64,000 nucleotides of DNA from Chondrilla cf. caribensis (taxonomy: Eukaryota; Porifera; Demospongiae; Chondrillida; Chondrillidae), in NCBI GenBank assembly GCA_964020155.1, contig OZ026566.1, forward strand, positions 4,027,651 through 4,091,650, written 5' to 3'. A program made the translations under genes and the position numbers. The notes beneath the pieces are model-generated. The model was not told the DNA's origin and did no database searches. It saw only the letters and a program-made list of their open reading frames with translations. Shown here in pieces: positions 1-11,912 of the stretch (its first letter is position 1; each line of letters starts with the position of its first letter).

Positions 1-120
1 CTCTTCATTTGCGTAAAGGCTTATTCACATGTATAATGTCATAGTATACATATATATACTTGTGCACGTATATCTCATCTATTCAGTGCTTGTGTACGCG
101 TTCATATGTTGCATTGGTAG

Positions 121-2245
121 GAGGTGGTGGGAGCTCTAGTCACGCATATTGGTAGCGGATCGAGACCTGAGGTAGACGCTGCCTTCGATGTACTCTCTGC
201 ACTGGCCAGAACAAACCCAGTTCAGATGAGACGATTTGACATGTTCATCAAGGTAATGTACATGGGCTGCCTACTTGTCGTACATTTGTCATGCCATACT
301 CACATATGCAGGGTATATTGGACTATTTGGAGAAGTTGACACTGTCCCAGATCAGAAAGCTCTACAGTATAGTCAGCATTCTAGCACAAGATGAGAACAG
401 TGGACTGGGCGTGAGTGTGCCACTATCTGTCAACCACCATATAACCATCATTAGCCAGCCATCCATCCTCCAACATTTGCCATCCATTTTTCATCATTTT
501 CCATCCATCTTTTATCATTAGTCATCTATCTTCCTTCATTTTCCATCCATCCTCCATCACAATCCATACATACATACATATGTGTAGTAGTTGTGCTGCC
601 TTTGTGTATCACATGTCCGTGTGCGCGTGATAACCAAGCTGTATGATGTGGTGTTTACCCGTTGACAGGATGAGATGAGGACCATCATTGGTAAACAACT
701 TTCTCATCCAAATCGCCAGTTCCGCCACATCGGCATAGTGGGTGGAGTCATGATGATCAAACAATTCGGTCGCAAGTGGTAAGTGTACCTTCCCAGTACA
801 GTGGAACCTCTTTATAAAGGACACATTGGGACCAGCTAATTTGTCCACTGTAGAGAGGTTTTCCACTCTTCATAGGTGAAAAATGTATTAGCATGATAGG
901 AAGGTTCATTTTTGGGGGCTAAGATAGTGTCCTTTGTAGGGAGGTAATTTCTATGGTGCCCTTCATTGGGAGAGTTCTTTAATAGAGGTTACACTGTATT
1001 GTCCTGCAAGTACATACATCTGTGACTCCAAGTACAATTTTACACAAATGCTGATATGTTCATACTGTGCATACATAATAGCCAATATACAGTGAATTCT
1101 CGTTAATCCACTACCACTTTATCCGCCAAACCTTCTAATCCACCACAATTTCCCAGTACCAATGTAGTGTACAAGTACATACATAAATATCCAGTTAATC
1201 TGCCAAACTCGTTAATCCACCATATTCTTCGAAAACAAATTGTGGCGGATTAACGAGTATTCACCGTACTTACTGTTTTGGTGCTAGTGATGAGGAGACC
1301 ATGATGATTGTTGATGAGAGCATAGTTGGGAGTTCACACAGAGGACAGAGGGCATCGTTGACACCACAACTACTGACGGTGAGTGTGTGAGGTGGGCTGG
1401 TCCTTGGAGAACAAGCACCTACGTACTCCTCCCCACCCTTCTCTCGCAAATACCTATGTTCATGTACCTTATGCCTTCTAACACCTACAGGCCAAGTCTC
1501 TGTTGGACCAGGTCACTTCGGATGGATGCCGATCGGCTGACTCCACCATCTTGTTCAATGATGAAATGGCTCTTGCTGTAGAGGAAGGGAACTTGGATAC
1601 CAAATTCCTGGTGAGCGAGCACCTCTGTACATCGCAAGGCTTGTTGGTGGTGTGAACAGCAGTATACTGCACACATACATAAGCATTGTAGGTTTTCAAC
1701 CTGCTTCTTGCAACTGGCTAATTATTCAGTTGTTCCCCTGCACATACATACACATTACTGCAAATACACCCACATGCACACATACACACACTTGCACACA
1801 TACACACACATGCACACATACACACCCATGTACACACATACACACGTACACGTACACACACACTTAATTCTTTCCACACAGGAAGATCTCTTGATACAAG
1901 CTACAGACACACTACAAGACCTTTATCTCATAGAGTCATCAGACACTCTACCAAGGTGCGTACTTACAGATGCTCTCCATGTACAGATACACCTGATACT
2001 GTATGTATGAGACCTTGTGATAGAGTTTGTGCTGTGTTTTCACCCAGTGATGGTGTGGTGTCCCTGGAGTACAATGCTGGGCTGGACTCAGTGGAGACCT
2101 GCACTATTGCTCTGAACCTTATGCCACTCGTGCTGAAACAGTATGAAAGTCTGAGAAAGGGTGTGGTGGACAGGTGAGTGGAGCTAAGGAGGTTCATGTC
2201 TGAGTGCATGTGTCTCTCTCTCCCTGTGTGTGTGTATGTGTGTGT

Positions 2246-2314
<69 letters not shown>

Positions 2315-5300
2315 TACTTGGGCCTGTACATGTTCATATTCAGTAGCTATACTTACATATGTACATAGCACACAAACAAATACATACGTATACGCACACA
2401 TTACACAGATGCGTGTATTGTGTACTTCTCATTGTGGTTGCAGGTCCAGTGTCATGTGCCTACCCTCGCACTTCCACCTTCTGAGAACGTGCACTTACCT
2501 CGTGAACAACGGTGACTTGGAGGACATTGACGCCCTTCTTGGGTGTCCTGTGGTGATGTGTACTGCTGACCAGCTCCGTCCTGAGGCCTTCCAAGGCTTG
2601 GGGGAACCTGTCAGGAGCAGCATCTGTCTGGCCTTGTTCCTCTGCCTGAACTGGTATCTGGAGTCGGTTTGTGCATTTGCTGGCGTTGACGACACAGATA
2701 TGCAGTGGAAGGTCATGAAGAGGCTCAAGAATGTCATTGAGGTTGAGACACAGCTGGAGACTTGCATTGCCTGTGAGTGTGTCCAAAGGTGGTAGTGGCA
2801 GTGTGGGTGCATACGTATGTGTATATCACCTTTTGGAAGGATACACAGTGCATGGATCCCTTGTATGAGACATCACGGTGCTCTGTAAAAGGATCAATAT
2901 CCCATGTCTCTATCCTGGTGATATAAATGACATATATCCTGATGGGTGGCAACATCAAAGAGATCAACAGGGATACATGTTGGTCGCTTGTTCCCATTCA
3001 GGATACATGTGCATATGTATGTATAACTATAATATTATGTATATATGTATGGCTTCCATAGTAATTTGGCAGCCAGTGGTTTTCAACTGCGCATATCAAT
3101 GAATATACGTGTATTCATCCCCATGCTTCATATGTACATATGTACGTACATAGCAACTCCCTCGTTTGTTGGATTTCTCCACCACATTTTTGGTTTGGAG
3201 ATGGAAATGTCCACAACTGGGAACGGAAGTGGGAAGAAATCTGGCCATAAAGGCAAGGGGTAGGTATGACACACACACATGAGGGTACAATTGTGGCCGT
3301 TCAGATTTTCTCAACTTTTGCCGGTGTGCATTGCAGAATATTGCAAATCGACTGATCTGCTGCTTTTCAGATTCCTAGGTTTGCATCCTGGAAATTTGAC
3401 TATATCCACATGGCCACAATTGTACCCTCATCCACCCATGCTTTGTATATGTACGTGTAGTTCCTCACACATAAATATTGATTGATAGGTCCACTCTTCA
3501 TCCCGTTCTCACAGCAAAGCACCTGCCAACACCACTTCCACCACAATTGACGTGAGCAATCTGATTGTCTGCAAATAGTGTTCCCATTCCCCCTTGATCA
3601 CCCCTGGTGCCTGCCTCCCATTGTAGGTAACTCAGGAACTGTCTGTGGTAGACAAGAGTCCAACCAGCATGATTGGAGTTGTGAGGCAGTTTTACAGGTA
3701 CACTCGGTACACCATGCTGTAGTGCTGATTGATGTTAGAGCATAATTATCTCTTGATTGTGATTATAATTTATCATCATTTTCCAACTTTTTTCCTCATC
3801 TTCCATCTGTCATCATCATTTTTTACTGCATTCCATCTGTCATCATCATCATCTTCATCATTTTCCATTATCTTGGTCCTCGTTCCTCCATCTGGTAGAC
3901 CCCTTAGCTTAGATGTGTTTAAAGTACTGTCCTACGAGCCTATCAAGAGACCTCTGTCACAGGATTCCCAGGAGAGCCTTATTCAGTCAACCCCTTTTGT
4001 GAGTTGTGTTCAAATACATGCATGTACGTATACACACATACAAAATACATACATACGCATACATGTAATAGATACATACACATATACATACGTACATACG
4101 TACATACTCATACATGGTCCTGGTGTACTCTTGTGTTTTATCTTTTCAGGTTAGTGAACTGGTGAAGATGGACCCCTCTATGGTCATGTTCCTCCTGGAC
4201 AGCCTGTACATGAAAGTTGTATCTACGTTGACTGTGTTCGGGGCTAAAAAGAGTCCCCATTCCAAGTTCACTCACACAACTTCAGAAATGGGACCTCCAC
4301 CTACAGAGCTTGTGAAACTGGTGGTTACCCTCCTCCCCTCGCTGTGTCAGCACTTTGAGGCGTCCAGTGCATATTTTCAGGTTAGCTAACGGTGTGATAT
4401 GATGTGATGCACCCAACACACGACACTCTATACAAATAGTCTGTACAGACCCACCTCATATGCACACTATGTGTACCATATACGTAGGCTGTGCTTTCAA
4501 TAACACTTACAATACAGTATATGTGTACATACATCATATTTTGTGCGTACCGCATAGCGGGAAATTTTCGCGGGACAAAATTTTTGCAGATTTTGCAGTT
4601 GGCCTAACATCTACGAAAATAAAATCCGTGAATTAGGCATTCTTGTTGTTCTATCATGTGACTGTGGCCAGCATCCGTGAAAAATTTATCTGCGAATTTT
4701 CATTTTTTGAGCCATCCGTGAAAATTTAGTCCCATAAAAATTTCCCGCTATACAGTATTTCTTCAATCTTTAGAGCCAAAGTGAAGAAAATGATGGCATA
4801 GAGGACATGTTTGAACTCAGGAGTGATGAAGCACAGTGTCACTGTTCAGTGCTCTCTACAGTCCTCAAGATATACTCAACAGTGCTAGCTTGGTGAGACA
4901 CTACTCATACTGTACCTACGTATGCACCTGTTACAACTGTACTTTTGTGCCTGTTAGTACGTACCTGCTGTAGCACTCCGATCTCCTGTAGCCCACTCTG
5001 CTAGCATACGTACAATGTCAGGTTCTGGTTTCCTCACAGGCCTAAACTAACAGATCCTGAAAATAAAGATGTACTTTCAGCCATTGGCTTTACCCTGGCT
5101 GGTCGCATTGGCTCAACCAGTACCTCTGGTGCTGTGCAGGTATACAAGTAAGTAGATCCGTGACCACTGGCAGATGTTGCTTGGATATCTCACTCCTGTT
5201 CTTCACACTGTTCAGGAAAGGGTTGACGTACTTGAAGGGGTTTGCCTCCTCCATGCCCACTCTGACTGCCGCTCAGTGTCTAGTGAAGTGTTTGGTGAAC

Positions 5301-5855
5301 TTCTGCAAAGTAGCTCCTGGACCTGATGAGGAGAATAAGGAGCAAATTGGTGAGTTCCTGTGAACAGTGTGTTTTGGTGTGTTTGTGTGTGTGTGTGTGT
5401 TGCGTTGTGTGTACATCTCTGTGTACAATGTACATATGTATGTCCCAAACAAGTGAAATTTAGTGTTACAATGGTTATTCACCACATTCAGCTAAAATTT
5501 GTGAATATCTGTTGAAGAAACCTTGGAGTGATTTCAGCACCATCCAACATCACAAAGAAGCAATTGTTTTCATCTTGAAGTGAATCACACACCTTTACGC
5601 TAATAATATTCACAACTGTGTACATAATTTTATTCATTGGAATTAGATTCGGCATCGCCTGGTCCAGAGACCCACTTCAAAAAATTGAGAATGTAATCCA
5701 AGAAAATTTTGTAAGGCACTTGGAAGGGCATATAGCTGATCCTGATACAGACTCTGAAGCCAACAGAGACACCTATGCTACCTTCTCCATGTGAGCTCCA
5801 CAATGGTCAAACACAGTACAGTGTACATACATATAGTAGTATGTGTCGTACAGCA

Positions 5856-5921
<66 letters not shown>

Positions 5922-5939
5922 TGTGTGTGTGTTTGTGTT

Positions 5940-6001
<62 letters not shown>

Positions 6002-8337
6002 CGTACATGCATGTAGAGGGTGTGCCTAGTTGTTATATCATACGGTTACTTGAGGATGGTAACACTCATATTAATATGTTATGAATATTCTGAATTACGT
6101 ATATTATTTTGAATATTTAATATTACCAAGTAAGAGTTCCCCTGGTGTTGTGTGCTCGTGGTCCACTGCAGTAAAACGATGTCCTGCTACTACCAGACCT
6201 TGCTGAGCGCTCTAGTGGACACAGTGAAGTGCTCCCTACCAGCCCGAAGGGCCATCACAACCACAGCTGTGAGTGGGGATGAGGATATACCCAGGGCGTG
6301 GCCAACCACACCAACCTCCCATGATGTGGCCAACCACACCAACCTCCCATGCCGTGGCCAACCACACCAACCTCCCATGCCGTGGCCAACCACACCAACC
6401 TCCCATGCCGTGGCCAACCACACCAACCTCCCATGCCGTGGCCAACCACACCAACCTCCCATGCTGTGGGATGTGTCCTGTTGTACCCATCACAAGTTCC
6501 TGTCATCCCAAGTGCTTTGTTAATTGTGGTTGTAGCTTTGGTGCTTCAGGTTGTACTGTGTGTTTAGGTAGTGGCCTCACGACCTGAGGCTCCCCTGTTG
6601 GGATGGAGTTGAGTTTCCCTGTCACCGTGAGGTCAGATCCACATGTCTCCCTATGCCTGCCGTACATACATGTCTCCCTATGCCTGCCGTACACACATGT
6701 CTCCCTATGCCTGCCGTACACACATGTCTCCCTATGCCTGCCGTACATACATGTCTCCCTATGCCTGCCGTACACACATGTCTCCCTATGCCTGCCGTAC
6801 ACACATGTCTCCCTATGCCTGCCGTACATACATGTCTCCCTATGCCTGCCGTACATACGTACATGTCTCCCTGTGCCTGCAGTACCATTGCATGTGGTGC
6901 ATGTTCTCACCTGTCTAGGCACAAGACCAGGGTCTGGCTGTACTGAGCATAGCATTCAAGATCTTTCAAATGTTGGTCAACTTGGTGAAGGTACATCATG
7001 TGTGCATGTATTGTATGTTCTATTCATACGTTGAACTCTCAACTGGATGTGGACCCACAATGTAGAACTTTCAATTACATTTTTTTTCTTGTATTTCTTC
7101 AGACAACAGAGAAGAGACCCTTCCTTGGAGCTGCTCTGAAGGTGAATTATCTTCTCTGTCATGTTTGCAGCTTGTGCTATGCTTGCCCTCTTTCCTCCAG
7201 TTTGGTCGGCAACTGATAGAGAACTTCCTTCGTCTCGGGATGCCCCTATTGTATGCCGTGTTCAGAACGAAACAAGACGAGGTTCTGGTCATCTTGAAGA
7301 GCTTGCAGCAGAGCACGAGATCCTTGCAGCACTTCTGTGGACACTCCAAGGTACACTGTCTCTCTACGGATAGACTTCTTTTTGTCTCGATGTACGTACT
7401 ACGTACATAGGTAATGTGGTTGTGATACATACGTTCCCTAGCTTGCGCGGTCATGTCTGTCTCCTCATCACGGCTTTACTGCTACTGATCCAGGTTCAAA
7501 AGGACATTACCTTAACAAACAGAGTTCCAGCATTGAAGAAGAGCTTGGAGACACTGCTGTTCAAAGTGAAGGTGCGTGCCACACATGTGCAAAGGAACTC
7601 ACACTTGAGTAGCTGTACTAACACACTTGATTTGAAAATACAACTCGTTCTCTTTTGATGACAATTTCCTACTTAGCCTCGCTTAGCCAGATCCCACTTT
7701 GGCTTGTCTGCTTTTAAATGGCTGCTATCTGGCTACTCGAGACTATTTCCTACTCACAGTACAGGTTCTTCTGGTTGGCTAGTTGTTGGTTCCTTCTCTG
7801 CCGTCTACAGTGTCTGTTGACCGAGCACAACTGTCAGGAAGCGTTCTGGGTCGGCAACCTCAAGAACAGAGACCTTCACGGGCAGGAGATCTCCTCTCAA
7901 GTTCCCCAACCCGTTTCCCCAGAACCAGTGAGTTGTCTTCATGGGCAGATGGAGAGGCATGAGTGTATTCATGGTGTTGGATGGTGTAGGTGGGTGTGTC
8001 CCCATGCATTGTTGTTCTTACTAATGTTCTTTGCTTTCAGTAAGTTGTGTGTGTGCATGCATGCATAAACTGTGTGTGTATGTGTGTGTGTGTATGTGTG
8101 TGTGTGTGTGTGTGTATGTGTGTGTGTGTGTATGTGTGTGTGTGTGTGTGTTTTGTGTGTGTGTGTGTGTGTGTTTTGTGTGGTTTTAGTGAATCACATT
8201 CTCTCTAGCCAATGGTAATCTGCTATGCTTAGGAGGAAGATGCTGTGTCCGTTGATACAAGAACTTCTACACCTGAAGGAGATCAGGAAGAGATGGAAGG
8301 TGACCTGCCTATCCATGTATATGCACTATGTACTCAC

Positions 8338-8423
<86 letters not shown>

Positions 8424-8482
8424 CATACAATGAACTCCCTCAAACTCCTCCATTAGAAATACTGTCAAGTGATGACGAATAA
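121..8482 (+). CDS. FANCD2: FANCD2, Fanconi anaemia group D2 protein (C-terminal part; 5' end outside window)
   Basis: FANCD2 is the DNA-clamp subunit that is monoubiquitinated with FANCI during interstrand crosslink repair in the nucleus. Twenty-six coding exons keep phase: 121-252, 312-410, 669-778, 1288-1378, 1491-1610, 1882-1955, 2048-2173, 2444-2772, 3154-3259, 3515-3551, 3627-3697, 3899-3998, 4150-4380, 4774-4892, 5040-5147, 5216-5349, 5492-5579, 5647-5790, 6172-6268, 6919-6990, 7103-7141, 7201-7350, 7494-7571, 7811-7927, 8233-8299, 8457-8482. They encode 954 residues, about the C-terminal two thirds of the family length. Diagnostic stretches are [47 protein letters not shown] and [19 protein letters not shown]. 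The LDTK lysine at 1602-1604 aligns by eye with the vertebrate monoubiquitination region. The protein ends in an acidic tail, EILSSDDE. Introns carry MITEs and minisatellites. Identity is very secure; the N-terminal third lies upstream of the window. Confidence 0.95.
797..998. mobile_element. MITE-B copy in a FANCD2 intron
   Basis: The element runs from TACAGTGGAACCTCTTTATA at the left to the reverse complement of TACAGTGTAACCTCTATTAA at the right. The terminal inverted repeats start and end with TA. The interior is about 160 bp, AT-rich, without an ORF. The same ends occur at 18808-18986, so this is a dispersed non-autonomous DNA element rather than chance. Confidence 0.65.
1088..1268. mobile_element. 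MITE-A copy in a FANCD2 intron
   Basis: The left end TACAGTGAATTCTCGTTAAT and the right end, read on the other strand as TACGGTGAATACTCGTTAAT, form an inverted repeat with two mismatches over about 22 bp. The 180-bp interior is non-coding. Related copies are at 39218-39340 (truncated) and 45392-45552. The TA ends suggest a TA-inserting (mariner-like) mobiliser; that is inference. Confidence 0.7.
1740..1865. repeat. (CA)n/ACAT-rich microsatellite in FANCD2 intron
   Basis: Imperfect CACA/ACAT repeats just before the exon that starts at 1882. Confidence 0.8.
2226..2310. repeat. (GT)n microsatellite in FANCD2 intron
   Basis: About 85 bp of GT dinucleotides with a few GTAT interruptions, some 50 bp downstream of the splice donor at 2174. 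Confidence 0.9.
4555..4750. mobile_element. MITE-C copy in a FANCD2 intron
   Basis: A 196-bp element bounded by TAGCGGGAAATTTT on the left and its near reverse complement AAAATTTCCCGCTA on the right. Inner matching blocks (GCGGGAC / GTCCCAT) extend the inverted repeat past 20 bp. It contains internal CCGTGAA repeats and no ORF. TA lies at both ends. It ends 23 bp before the acceptor of the exon at 4774. Confidence 0.75.
5858..5999. repeat. Long (GT)n microsatellite in FANCD2 intron
   Basis: About 140 bp of nearly pure GT with four GTTT interruptions, shortly after the donor at 5791. Confidence 0.95.
6290..6475. repeat. 28-bp minisatellite in FANCD2 intron
   Basis: About six tandem copies of a 28-bp unit built on GCCAACCACACCAACCTCCC. 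Copies are almost identical, so it is young. It is open in several frames but lies in the intron between exons 6172-6268 and 6919-6990, which join in phase. Confidence 0.9.
6640..6880. repeat. 27-bp minisatellite in FANCD2 intron
   Basis: About eight copies of a 27-bp unit built on ATGTCTCCCTATGCCTGCCG, ending in TACACAC or TACATAC. It is in the same intron as the 28-bp array and unrelated to it. Confidence 0.9.
8060..8185. repeat. (GT)n microsatellite in FANCD2 intron
   Basis: GT dinucleotides with GTAT and GTTTT interruptions in the intron before the exon at 8233. Confidence 0.9.
8334..8423. repeat. (CA)n microsatellite in last FANCD2 intron
   Basis: About 88 bp of pure CA between the exon ending at 8299 and the terminal exon at 8457. 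Confidence 0.95.
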
Positions 8483-9099
8483 CATGGACAGATGCCCAAC
8501 AAAGCTCCTTCAACCCAACAAGTTACAATTTGGATGGAACAAGCTTATAATAACCATATAACAATACATACAATATTATACACATAGATACATTTATAAT
8601 ATATTATGTACAATGCAACTTGTTTAGTAAGTACCTGGGTTAGTACGTACACTTGGTTAGCAAGTACACCTCACTCAGTCCCTAGCTCACATACACTGTC
8701 AACTAGTACTGATAGTATCTATGTACTTGTGATAAGATATATCATACAGATTTGGTGTGCCTCTTGAGGTACTTACAAAGCAAGTTTGTCTATCACTGTA
8801 TATTGATTAGCTCATTGTCTTCAGTATATACAGATACACATTACCCCACATACATGCACAATGTGTGTATACGTATGTATGTACAGTAGCGAATATGTAA
8901 TAATTATTAATAATATTAAATAGCCAATTGCTACAAAATTCATAATGATATATACGTACCAACAAATGAGTAGTACACTACAAATTGAATAAATGAAATT
9001 ATTTTCAACAAAATTAGTTCCAGTTGAAAATCCACCTATGAACACGTTATAATTAGAATACAGTAAGCATGGCTATTGTAGACTGTAGCACTGGTGTAC
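8483..9099. other. Convergent intergenic region FANCD2 / GH63
   Basis: AT-rich 3' flank shared by two convergent genes. It holds no ORF of interest and no RNA gene I can recognise. An AATAAA near 8985 is a possible poly(A) signal for FANCD2. Confidence 0.6.
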
Positions 9100-9768
9100 T
9101 CATTTCGATGGAACCGAGTGCTCATTGTCGCCAATGGTCTTCTCTGGGCAGTGTTCAATGTTGGTGATGTTGTCACAGTGGACTAGCTTGTCCATGCATC
9201 TGGTGACCACTGCTGTCCACCCAGTTTGATGGCTGTTGTAGAGAGGAGGGGAGAGATGTACAATAAGTTGTACCCCTCGTGCACCAAACACACCTCACAG
9301 CACACACTGCACTACCTTCAGCTCACCTACCCCTTCCTACTCGCATACATACCTAGCACCACAGCCTCTTCCAGTATTCCCACAGAAATATTCGTAGAAC
9401 AACACAAGGTCTTTCCAGTGTGGGTCCTCGGCATATGCTTTACTATCACCATGACAAGGTCGGCGGCCATCTTTATCGGGCAGGAAAAGGAGTGTGGTTC
9501 TCCTGCACAGCTCCTGGCTGACCTGGAGTAGAGTCATCATGTTCCCACTTCCAGTGGGACACTCCACCATCAGATCCTCACCAAAGTAGTAGTGGTAGCG
9601 TTCCAGGGACTCAATGATGAGGTAGTTTACTGCAGGCAAAAGAGCTCATCCCTCAAATGTGCAGCACGTGTACATCATAAAGACTTGCAGGCACATACCA
9701 TGTGTGTATTATGTGCAGACTGATATACATGCATACATACGTACATCCTCAAATACACAAACACACAC

Positions 9769-9839
<71 letters not shown>

Positions 9840-11840
9840 CACCAAGACTAACCACAGAGCCAAATTGGACCTCTCCAGTTACTGTTACCTCCAAACAAGT
9901 AAGTATTGGACTCTCCGGGAACATACTGAACCTTGTACTCTTCTCCTTGAACGTTCATCACAAAGGGATGCTTCTGGTGGTACTTTGAGAGCGACCTGAT
10001 CCCATAAGGGGAGAGGAATTCCTCTTCGTCCAGCAGGTATTTCAGTACTCTCTTTAGACGGTCGTGGGAGGGGATGGCTAGAAGATGGCAGAACACATCC
10101 TGGTTCTCCACATTGGGATTGTAGGTGATCTGGATGGGGGACGCTCAACATCAGTTTCCATGCCTTCACCACGCTCTTCAATCAAGATCAGCACCACACA
10201 TCTACACTACACACTTCAACAAACATCAGCACCCCAGGCATACCATACACCACACAGCCCAACACATACAGACACTATACCACAATATAGAATATGTACG
10301 TATATATGTACATGATTCCAACATATACGTATTATGGACACTATACATGTACATTTGCTGTATGTACAAAAATCCACCCCATCGTTGACATAAAAAGGCT
10401 ACTTTTGGCTACATTTGACGAGTGTGTGTATCTTCACTGCATGATCGAAAGGAGTTGAGGTTTCCTGACCTGCTTGGCGAGATGCTTCTGGTTTTGCATG
10501 AACCACAACATCCTCTTCTTGAATCCGGGGAGTCTCTGGATGACCTCGTCCTCCAGGACCAGACAGGCGAAGAGAGGGATAAGACCCACCATGGAGCGGA
10601 CCCTCATCACCTCAGAGTGACCATCAGGGAACCGGAGATGGTCGTAGTAGAATCCATCCTCTTCGTTCCATAATCCTTTACCTGTAAGACGGCAAACAAG
10701 GAACAATCATGTCTGTGTGTGTGTATGTGTGCATTTGAGTGTGTTTTTGTCCATGTGTGCCTGTGGATTTGTGTGTGAGTGTGGGTGCATATTATATGTA
10801 TGCACATGTGTGCGCATGTGTGCATATGTGCATAGGTGAATGCATGTGTGTTCAAATTAATTTGAACAATGCAGACATTCATTTCAACCCCACACACCTC
10901 CACTCAGCTGATTCATTGCATCGACGATCGAGACAAAGTGTTCAAAAAACTTTGATGCCATGTCCTCGTAGACGTCGTCGTGCAGGGCCAGCTCCAGAGC
11001 AATGTCCAACATTGTGACACAGAAGAAGGCCATCCAGGCTGTCCCATCCGCCTGCTCCAGTTCGCCACCGGTTGGAAGAGGACGTGACCTGTCGAATATC
11101 CCGATGTTGTCCAGTCCCAGAAATCCACCAGAGAAGATGTTCTTGCCATTGGGGTCCTTGCGGTTCACCCACCTGCAAGCAGGCATATGAGTACATATGC
11201 AAAGTGATGGGTTATGGAACTGGGAAGTGGTGACAAGAAAAATATGGAACTGGGAATGTGATTTTAAGAGTTGAAATGAAATCATACACATACAAACTGA
11301 ACGGTGACCCATGTGCCACACGCAAGTTAAATCTGCATCTAAAGCCCTGTTAATGGCAACCAGGTTAACATGCGTTACTACAGATGATCTACACAATGCC
11401 TCTGAGGAGATGGATGTTTAGACACAGGGCACACTGACACACATCCAATCTTCGTACCCACCAATTGAAGTTTAGTATGAGCTTCTGGAATGCTCTGGCC
11501 AGGAATTTGTAGTCCCTGCTTCCCTTCTTGTCAGCCATTTTGTAGACTCTCCAGACCGCCCACGCATGGACAGGAGGGTTAACATCAGAGAAGGCAAACT
11601 CGTAAGCGGGAATCTGTCCGTTGGGAGCCATGTACCACTCTCGGAGGAAGAGGAGAAGTTGATCCTTAGCAAACTGAGGGTCAACCTTGGCAAAGGGCAG
11701 CATGTGGAAGGCAAGATCCCAGGAGGCGTACTGGAAGAAGTAGAGGGATGAGGACAGAGATTGACAGACATGTTGAAGATTCACACCCATTACTCCTCAC
11801 ACGCATCACACACACATACACACACACACACGCATGCACG

Positions 11841-11912
<72 letters not shown>

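Noticed and set aside
5560..5650. Apparent frameshift or missing donor in FANCD2
   Set aside because: Resolved by a donor at 5580 (TTGAA/GTGAAT) and acceptor at 5646, which keep phase and give an aligned protein.
6500..6640. Extra FANCD2 exon between the two minisatellites
   Set aside because: All candidate frames carry stops or break phase, and exons 6172-6268 and 6919-6990 join directly in phase with a good family match.
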